Shown piece by piece: positions 58,468 to 64,000 of a stretch of 64,000 bases of DNA. The position numbers and the translations under genes are program-made. The notes under the pieces were generated by a model. The model was given only the letters and a program-made list of their open reading frames with translations. It was not told where the DNA came from and searched no databases. Origin of the DNA: SG8-38 sp041576815 (GTDB lineage Bacteria; Myxococcota_A; Polyangia; Polyangiales; Houyiibacteriaceae); NCBI GenBank assembly GCA_041576815.1, contig JBFGKE010000006.1, positions 74,025 through 138,024 on the forward strand, read 5' to 3'. Each line of letters begins with the position of its first letter. Position 1 is the first letter of the stretch.

Positions 58468-59117
58468 GGGTTGGGGTTCGGCAAGTCGTTGGGGTCGAGG
58501 ACGTTGACCTCGATCAGGTTGTACTCGTTGGATCCGTGGTTTTCGACGTGGAAGAGCAGGGGCGTGCCTTCGGGATATGCCTTGGTCGCCGTCCAGGTCG
58601 CGCTCGGGAACTGGAAGTCCGAGGGGATGGCCACGCTGTAGTCGAGCACCTGCTCGTCGCCGACGGCGAAGCCGATGCGCGCCTCTCCGGGCACCGGCGC
58701 GGTCAGCGCCGAATGACGGGCGCGGACTTCCACCCGGTCCCCAGGCTGAATCGCCCGGAGCGACGACGTTTCGAGCGTGAGCCAGTTGCAGAGGGTGACT
58801 CGGTCGTCGGGCATCCGCGTGTAGACCGCGAGCACCGTGAAGGCGTCGAGGCATTCCGGCACGAACGCGGTCACGCACGGGGAAGTCCCGTCGAACGCCA
58901 CGCACTCGCCCTCGGGCCACGGAAACTCCTCGCAGTCCATCGGCGTGAGGTCGCACTCCGCGCCTTCGGGCCTAGGGCCGAAGAGCTCTTCGCCCGCATC
59001 GGTCGGAACCCACTGGGTGTTGTCGACGAGCGGACCTGGATTGCTCGCGATGCCACTGCTCTGGCCGCAGCTCGTCAGCAACATGAAGCAGGATGCAATC
59101 GCGAGGGCGCTACGCAT
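58464..59117 (-). CDS. Cys-rich lipoprotein in the copper monooxygenase-like cluster
   Basis: I do not recognise this 217-residue lipoprotein (lipobox LLTSC, Cys17). The mature part has six more Cys within the first 110 residues, probably disulfides, then a beta-rich region with IQPGDRVEVRARHSAL and a C-terminal segment LLFHVENHGSNEYNLIEVNV that looks like a beta-sandwich. It lies between YceI and the copper-type protein, with ATGA overlap downstream and 12 bases upstream. A partner or electron donor for the copper protein is possible from position only. Confidence 0.72.
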   Translation of the reverse strand: MRSALAIASCFMLLTSCGQSSGIASNPGPLVDNTQWVPTDAGEELFGPRPEGAECDLTPMDCEEFPWPEGECVAFDGTSPCVTAFVPECLDAFTVLAVYTRMPDDRVTLCNWLTLETSSLRAIQPGDRVEVRARHSALTAPVPGEARIGFAVGDEQVLDYSVAIPSDFQFPSATWTATKAYPEGTPLLFHVENHGSNEYNLIEVNVLDPNDLPNPNP

Positions 59118-59129
59118 GGCGCCCTCCCG

Positions 59130-59657
59130 CTAGTCGCCCCTCGGAACGCTCAGGCGCACGGCGATGTCGGGCTTCACTTTGAGCGCGCCAAGCGCCGCGG
59201 TGTAGGGCTTGATCCCGAAGTCGGGCTGGTGAAGCCGCACCTCGGTCACCCATCGATTGCCGTCGGGCCGGATGCTGCTTTGAACGGCGCGCGACTTGCC
59301 ATGCATTTGAAGCGTGCCCTCGACCGCAAACCCGTCGCCCCGCTCGACGACCTGTGTCGAATCGAACCGGATCTCCGGGTGTTTGCGCACCCGAAGCACG
59401 TCCTTGACGACGTTGTCGTGGATCTTCTTCTTGTCGCCGTTGCTCAACGCCGACGGGTCGTCGCGACCATCGACCTGCGCGCACATGACTTGGATGCTGC
59501 TCGGATCGAACGTCGCCGTGATCTGGTGGGTCTTGTCGTCGACCTCGATCGAGAAACGTTCGACCTGCAGCTTCAAGTCGTGCGCGAGCCGGGCAAGGAG
59601 CCCGTCTTTGAAGGTGAAGACGAGGCATTCGGAGTTGTAGGCATCGAAGCGAGCCAT
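59130..59657 (-). CDS. YceI-family protein, without signal peptide
   Basis: YceI proteins are lipocalin-like beta barrels that bind isoprenoids or polyisoprenoid quinones. The 175-residue product has VFTFKDGLLARLAHDLKLQVERFSIEV, then the family core ending FDPSSIQV, the later RKHPEIRFDSTQV and the C-terminal RLHQPDFGIKP. Usual members have a signal peptide; this one starts with MARFDAYN, so it may be cytoplasmic or non-classically exported. It lies within the copper protein cluster, 42 bases after the long form and 12 before the Cys-rich lipoprotein. Confidence 0.88.
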   Translation of the reverse strand: MARFDAYNSECLVFTFKDGLLARLAHDLKLQVERFSIEVDDKTHQITATFDPSSIQVMCAQVDGRDDPSALSNGDKKKIHDNVVKDVLRVRKHPEIRFDSTQVVERGDGFAVEGTLQMHGKSRAVQSSIRPDGNRWVTEVRLHQPDFGIKPYTAALGALKVKPDIAVRLSVPRGD

Positions 59658-59699
59658 CGTCGGCGATGTAGCTCACCCGATTGAGATGGGCCAGTTTGT

Positions 59700-61544
59700 T
59701 TACAGGACTGGGGTTTCGATGAAATACGACCCCAGAAGGATGAACATTTCTTCCTCGGTGGTCACGCCGCCGCCCAAGGGGCACGCGTCGCAAACACCGC
59801 TACCGCAGACCGAATCGTCGCCGCCGCAGAGCATCCCTTGGTTCGATCCGCCGTAGCACGCGCGCTGGGCTTCCTCGCAGCCGCAGGTGAAGAAACTGAA
59901 GCCGCGCTGTGTCACCAGCGGCAGGAACGTGTCGAGGAAATTGCAGGTCTCGGCCTCGGGCCTGTTGGACTCGAGCCGCACCTCTTCGGGGTTGCTTTCG
60001 CCGTTATCCCACACGGCGCAGTAGCGGAAGGTGCGGTCCTCGACGTTCTCGCTGTCGAACCGCATCACGTCCTCGCCGATGAAGCGCTGATAGAGCGGGT
60101 CGGCGTAGTCGAAGTTGACGTAGTCGGGCTCCGTGATCGGTCGATCGCACTCGACCTCCGGCGCACCGCCCGGAATGCACGGGGCGTTCGGCGGATACCA
60201 CACGCGGAATTCCTTTCCGAAGCGATGGGTGTGCGAGCTCAAGGTGAGCAGGCGCCCGAACTGCGGCATCGTGAACGTCCCGCACACCTCGCGCGACGTA
60301 AATGGGTCGATGGTGCCCATGCCGAAGATGTCGTCGGCGTCGAAGATCTGCGTCTTCTTGTAGAGGAGCTTGTCGGGGTCGGCGAACGTGAGGTTCATCC
60401 ACTGTTCGACCGTCGTGTCGTTCTTCGTGAGGTTGAACGCGTGGCTATCCCAGATGATGAAACCCTCGACGGGCGCCACGGCGTACACGTTTTCGGGGTA
60501 CGTTTCGCGGAAGCTCGACTCCTGGGCGGTCGCGAGGTTCTGGCGGACGGTCGCCCGCCCGAACAGTCCAGCGGGCGTGCCCATTTCACCGGGGCCGTTT
60601 CGATAGAGGATGCAGGCCACGGTGGTGAGCGGAGCAGTGGTGCACTGGCTGCGCTCGCCGCATTCGCTTCCGCCTGGCGTGCAGGACATCCCGTTGTTCT
60701 CGCCGCCGTTGCACTGCCAGCTCTTCCACGACGGGTCCATCGGGTCGTACTGGTTTTCCTTGCCCTCGGGCGGCACATAGAACTCGACGATGCTGTGGTG
60801 GGATTGCGGGTCCTGCGCGAGGAGGGTCGAATCGTAGACAAAGCAGTCGCGGTCGGGGCCGCCCTGCTCCTCGTCGCACGGAATGATGAACTCGGCGGGA
60901 ATGGTCGCCGAGTAGTCGTAGTAGCTGACGAAGCAGACTTCGCCTTCGCCCTCGGCCGGAACGGTCCAACCGCCCGAGTAGAACTGCACGCCCTCGTCGG
61001 CGGCGGGGGGTGGAAGCGGCTGAATCTTGTTGGGCGCGATGACGCCGTCGGGCTCACACGACGTGAACTCCCCGGAGCCGGAAACGATGTCGGTCTCCGG
61101 CGCACCGCCGCGGATCCACACGCGGAGCAAACCGAGGTCGTTTTCGGAAAGCACGCCTGCGCCGGTCGGCATCGAGCCGCCCGAGATCGGGTTTGGGAGC
61201 CCGCTGAGCGAGAAACCTTCTGTCTTCGAGGCCACTTTTTGGTAGAGGAGACTGAGATCCTGCTCGCCGGGGAAGACGCGCATGTAGTCGCCCGACTGCG
61301 CCTCGACGTTGACGAGGTTCGCGTATGCGTTCTCCGGGCTCAGGTCTAGACCGCCGCTGGCCGCTTCGCCGTGACACGCCGCCGCCGTGCAGCCGTATTG
61401 ATCGAATATCTGGGCCTGTATCTGGCCAAAGGTGCTGTCCGTATCGCACTTCTCGCCGATGCCTGGTCCGCCTGCGCCGTCGGAACCGCACGCTGCGAGG
61501 GTGAGCGCCGCGATCGCGGCGGTCGCGTAGTGGACGGGTTTCAT
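59700..61544 (-). CDS. Lipoprotein: CX4CH cytochrome-like segment plus copper type II monooxygenase-like region (long form A)
   Basis: The 614-residue product has lipobox LAAC (Cys19). A cytochrome-like segment follows with Cys52-x4-Cys57-His58 (GCTAAACHG), later GGSMPTGAGVLS and WIRGGAP. This is the pattern of planctomycete-type cytochrome or C-type domains, but with CX4CH and not CXXCH. The C-terminal two thirds carry the full PHM/DBH copper set: His249-His250, His368, His438-x-His440 and Met600 in GGVTTEEEM. Many Cys are present (likely disulfides). A GGAG site is 7 bases before the ATG. Paralogue of the gene at 61680-63422. The reaction is unknown. Confidence 0.82.
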   Translation of the reverse strand: MKPVHYATAAIAALTLAACGSDGAGGPGIGEKCDTDSTFGQIQAQIFDQYGCTAAACHGEAASGGLDLSPENAYANLVNVEAQSGDYMRVFPGEQDLSLLYQKVASKTEGFSLSGLPNPISGGSMPTGAGVLSENDLGLLRVWIRGGAPETDIVSGSGEFTSCEPDGVIAPNKIQPLPPPAADEGVQFYSGGWTVPAEGEGEVCFVSYYDYSATIPAEFIIPCDEEQGGPDRDCFVYDSTLLAQDPQSHHSIVEFYVPPEGKENQYDPMDPSWKSWQCNGGENNGMSCTPGGSECGERSQCTTAPLTTVACILYRNGPGEMGTPAGLFGRATVRQNLATAQESSFRETYPENVYAVAPVEGFIIWDSHAFNLTKNDTTVEQWMNLTFADPDKLLYKKTQIFDADDIFGMGTIDPFTSREVCGTFTMPQFGRLLTLSSHTHRFGKEFRVWYPPNAPCIPGGAPEVECDRPITEPDYVNFDYADPLYQRFIGEDVMRFDSENVEDRTFRYCAVWDNGESNPEEVRLESNRPEAETCNFLDTFLPLVTQRGFSFFTCGCEEAQRACYGGSNQGMLCGGDDSVCGSGVCDACPLGGGVTTEEEMFILLGSYFIETPVL

Positions 61545-61679
61545 AAATCACTCCAGGGAGGGTTGTTGAACCAAAGTCAGGAGGCGGGAGTGTTCCCGAT
61601 TGTGCTATCGGCGCAAGCTGAAATTGTGAGTGGTGCTCAGAATGATAACCCGAAAACACCGGTTTTTGCGCCTTTTAGA

Positions 61680-63422
61680 TTAAGGCTCTTGGACAAAATA
61701 CGATCCGAGGGGGATGAACATCTCGTCGTCGGTCGTGATGCCACCCCGAAGTGGACAGGCGTCACAGACGCCGCCGCCTCCACATATGGTGTCGTCGCCG
61801 TCACAGGCAAGGCCCTGATCGTCGCCTCCATAGCAAACGCGCTGCTGCTCGGGGCAGCCGCACGAGGCGAGGAAGAAGCTGCAGGTCGGGGTGTTGGGCT
61901 TGGTGGACTCGCGCTTCACCTCGGCGGCGTTGTCCGCGCCATTGTCGTAGACAGCGCATGCCTTGAGGGTTCGATCGACCTCGTTGGGCGATGAGTAGTC
62001 GTTGGGTGGGTCATAATAGGTGTAGAGCGGGTCGTCGTAGAGCCTGCTCTCGTAGTCGGCCGGCGTCGTGCCCGGCTCGCAGTCGACGGTCCCGGCGCAC
62101 GGCTCGTTGGGCGGCAACCAGATCCGGAACAGCTCACCGCGCTGGTGCATGTGCGAGCTCAGCGAAAGGAGCTGCGCGTACTGCGGAAGCGTCCAGGTCA
62201 TGCACACTTCGCGCTTTTCGAACGGCGGGACGCTCGTCATCGCGAAGATGTTTTGAGCTTCGAAGATCTGGCGACGAAGCCAGGTTCGCTCGGATTCTGG
62301 CGCAAAAGTGAGGTTCACCCACTGCTCGATCGTGGTGCCCGACTTGGTGAGATTGAAACCGTGGCTGTTCCAGGAAACGAAACCCTGGAGCGGAAGACGG
62401 GAGTACACGCCAGGCGGAGGCAGGTCGATGAATGTCGATTCCTGTGCCCCGGAGAGCTGCACCTGCGAGCCCGATGCGCCGCCGACACCTCCGCCAAGAC
62501 CGAAATCGGTCGGAGCGTGCGGGTAGCCGACGCAGGCGACCGACGTGATCGCTGGGGTCGCACACTGGCTTCGCGCGCCGCACGCGCCTGCCAATGTTGG
62601 ATCGCAGGTTTGACCGTCGTTTTCGCCACCCAGGCAGAGCCAGGGGCCCCACTCCGAGCCGTTTGGATCCGACTCTGGGGTGTAGACGTTGATGATGCTG
62701 TGGTGCGACTGGCCGTCCTGCGCGAGCTCGTTCCGCCGGAATGCAAAGCATTTTCGCCCCGGGCCGAACTCCTCGCAGTCCACCTGAAACTCTGCCGGAA
62801 CCTGGCCGCTGAAGTCGTAATAGGTGGCGAAGCAGACTTCGTCCTCGGACTCCGCGTCGAGCGCCCAGCCGCCGGCATAGAACTGTACGCCCTCCGTCGA
62901 GCCGGGCGGCGGAAGCGGATTGATCTTGTTCGGCTCCGGCTCGAACGTGCCTTCGCAGCCGAGGCGCTCGAGCGTTCCGCCGACGATCGAATCCGCCGGT
63001 GCGCCGCCTCGAATCCAAAGCCGGATCGCCTCGAGCTGATCGGAACCAAGCGGGTCGCCGCCGTTCGGCATCGGTTGGCCGAGCGGGCCGAGCTCCGTGC
63101 CGTTCGTTGCAGCAGAAAGCTTCAAGTAAAGAAGGCTTCGATCCTGGTCGCCTGGAAGCACACGCTGGACCGAAGAGTCGATCGTGCTCGGTTGTCGCAC
63201 GAGCGTCTCGAACGAGGCGTTGGCGCGAAGGTCGAGACCTCCGCTTTCGGCATCCCCGTGGCACGCGCTCGCGGTACAACCGCTCGCCTCGAACACGGTG
63301 GCTTGGATCGCATCGAACGTCGACGCGTAGTTGCAGTTGCCAGAATCCGAGCCGCCGCAAGCGGTAATGAAGAGCGCGCCGAGCGCACAGAGGGTAAGCG
63401 AACGCAAGTGAAGAGTCGGCAT
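61680..63422 (-). CDS. Lipoprotein: CX4CH cytochrome-like segment plus copper type II monooxygenase-like region (long form B)
   Basis: The 580-residue paralogue of form A has lipobox ITAC (Cys22). The cytochrome-like segment has Cys49-x4-Cys54-His55 (GCTASACHG). The copper ligands are His240-His241 (SHHSI), His354 (WNSHGFNL), His424 and His426 (SHMHQRG) and Met568 (GGITTDDEM). The Cys-rich stretch CYGGDDQGLACDGDDTIC near the end is shared with form A. It is 135 bases upstream of form A and has its own gap of 121 bases to the divergent ABA4-like gene, so it probably starts the cluster. Confidence 0.82.
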   Translation of the reverse strand: MPTLHLRSLTLCALGALFITACGGSDSGNCNYASTFDAIQATVFEASGCTASACHGDAESGGLDLRANASFETLVRQPSTIDSSVQRVLPGDQDRSLLYLKLSAATNGTELGPLGQPMPNGGDPLGSDQLEAIRLWIRGGAPADSIVGGTLERLGCEGTFEPEPNKINPLPPPGSTEGVQFYAGGWALDAESEDEVCFATYYDFSGQVPAEFQVDCEEFGPGRKCFAFRRNELAQDGQSHHSIINVYTPESDPNGSEWGPWLCLGGENDGQTCDPTLAGACGARSQCATPAITSVACVGYPHAPTDFGLGGGVGGASGSQVQLSGAQESTFIDLPPPGVYSRLPLQGFVSWNSHGFNLTKSGTTIEQWVNLTFAPESERTWLRRQIFEAQNIFAMTSVPPFEKREVCMTWTLPQYAQLLSLSSHMHQRGELFRIWLPPNEPCAGTVDCEPGTTPADYESRLYDDPLYTYYDPPNDYSSPNEVDRTLKACAVYDNGADNAAEVKRESTKPNTPTCSFFLASCGCPEQQRVCYGGDDQGLACDGDDTICGGGGVCDACPLRGGITTDDEMFIPLGSYFVQEP

Positions 63423-63543
63423 GGTGAGCTCGTTTCGTCCCGTCTAGAGATGGAGGTTGCTGCGTCAATCGGCCGGAATCGGTTAATTGACCTCCATTCA
63501 ATTGACGGAGATGCGCCGGGGACGCAAGTCTTGGCCAGCTCCA

Positions 63544-63984
63544 ATGACCCTCGAAGCCCTGTTCGCCGCCGCCAACTACACGGTGCTCCCGTTCTGGGTG
63601 CTCCTGATTGCCGCACCGCGTTGGAGTTGGACGCACCGTTTGGTGCACAGCCCTGTCGTGCTTCTTCTCCTGACGCCGATCTACGCCTACATGCTCTTTG
63701 GATACGCGCCGCCGCCGAAAGGCATGGATTTCGTTTCACTCTACGGCGTGATGGTCGGGTTCTCCTCGCCTCACCTCGTCGTTGCGGGTTGGATTCACTA
63801 TCTGATTTTCGATCTGTTCGTCGGCGCGTGGGAAGTCCGTGACGCGCAGCGGCGCGGGATCTCGCACCTGCTCGTCGTGCCCTGCCTCATCGCGACCCTG
63901 ATGGTCGGCCCGGTCGGTCTGCTTCTCTACGCGGCGCTGCGATTCGCGACCAAGGGCGCGATCGAGCTCGACGAAGCCGAATAG
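63544..63984 (+). CDS. ABA4-like (DUF4281) membrane protein
   Basis: The 146-residue product has four helices. The family marks are NYTVLPFWVLLIAAPRW near the start, SSPHLVVAGWIHYLIFDLFVGAWEVRDAQRRGISHLL, and PCLIATLMVGPVGLLLY. In plants ABA4 takes part in neoxanthin formation; the bacterial members have no known role. ATG at 63544 is preferred; ATG at 63511 or TTG 63487 are in frame but extend the protein with a basic leader. It is divergent from the copper-protein cluster. AATTGAC occurs twice (15-base period) in the gap at about 63485-63506. Confidence 0.83.
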   Translation: MTLEALFAAANYTVLPFWVLLIAAPRWSWTHRLVHSPVVLLLLTPIYAYMLFGYAPPPKGMDFVSLYGVMVGFSSPHLVVAGWIHYLIFDLFVGAWEVRDAQRRGISHLLVVPCLIATLMVGPVGLLLYAALRFATKGAIELDEAE

Positions 63985-64000
63985 CTCGGTGCCAAAGAAA

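Noticed and set aside
61623..61675. Terminator between the two copper-type long forms
   Set aside because: AAAAC/GTTTT arms are only 5 bases and no strong GC stem is present, so termination cannot be claimed.

Overview
The window is GC-rich, densely coded and almost free of mobile elements. Its mix of families points to Myxococcota, most likely a Polyangia-like lineage: FHA-linked sigma54 activators, Ser/Thr kinases with a C-terminal membrane anchor, PEGA domains, a Tad pilus locus with an FHA-ATPase fusion, a TonB receptor with an N-terminal TonB_C-like domain, and lipoproteins with Gly/Thr/Ser linkers. This taxonomic call is an inference from gene content. I saw no rRNA, tRNA, CRISPR array or intact insertion sequence.

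Layout. (1) 1-9.8 kb, minus strand: a Tad/Flp pilus operon read from flp leftward through prepilin peptidase, TadE/TadG-like minor pilins, CpaB, secretin, FHA-TadA ATPase and TadB to a TadC cut by the window edge. A 44-codon GTG-start Flp-like reading frame sits just upstream of flp. (2) 9.8-21.7 kb: a short palindromic repeat family, an L,D-transpeptidase, a Gly-rich-linker lipoprotein, an FHA-sigma54 activator coupled to rpe, a Ser/Thr kinase, a MoxR-DUF58-transglutaminase operon, and a patatin. (3) 21.8-35.9 kb: DegT aminotransferase plus ABC ATPase, rhodanese, aldehyde dehydrogenase, DinG-type helicase, rhomboid, a PilZ-PEGA protein, a FolK fusion, xseA-aroE, and a sigma54 activator. (4) 35.9-38 kb: a PspA-like coiled-coil gene and a polytopic membrane protein behind a very good -24/-12 promoter, divergent from the sigma54 activator. 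(5) 38-45.5 kb: lgt, a LysM/TPR-like protein coupled to a second kinase, and a TonB-dependent receptor coupled to a lipoprotein.

(6) 45.5-56.2 kb is a complete phosphate island: pstSCAB-phoU on the plus strand converges on a phoB-phoR-porin-lipoprotein operon, and phoB diverges from a DUF47-PiT low-affinity transporter pair. Two Pho-box-like 11-bp direct repeats lie before pstS and between phoB and the PiT operon. (7) 56.2-64 kb: ychF, then a minus-strand cluster of secreted lipoproteins. Three of these carry the full copper ligand set of type II ascorbate-dependent monooxygenases (the PHM/DBH family), and two of those three add an N-terminal CX4CH cytochrome-like segment. A YceI protein and a Cys-rich lipoprotein lie among them. 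The window ends with an ABA4-like membrane protein.

The most rewarding loci for follow-up are the copper monooxygenase-like cluster (57.3-63.4 kb), the sigma54/PspA-like module (34.4-37.9 kb) and the unannotated-looking small Flp-like peptide (9.2-9.4 kb).
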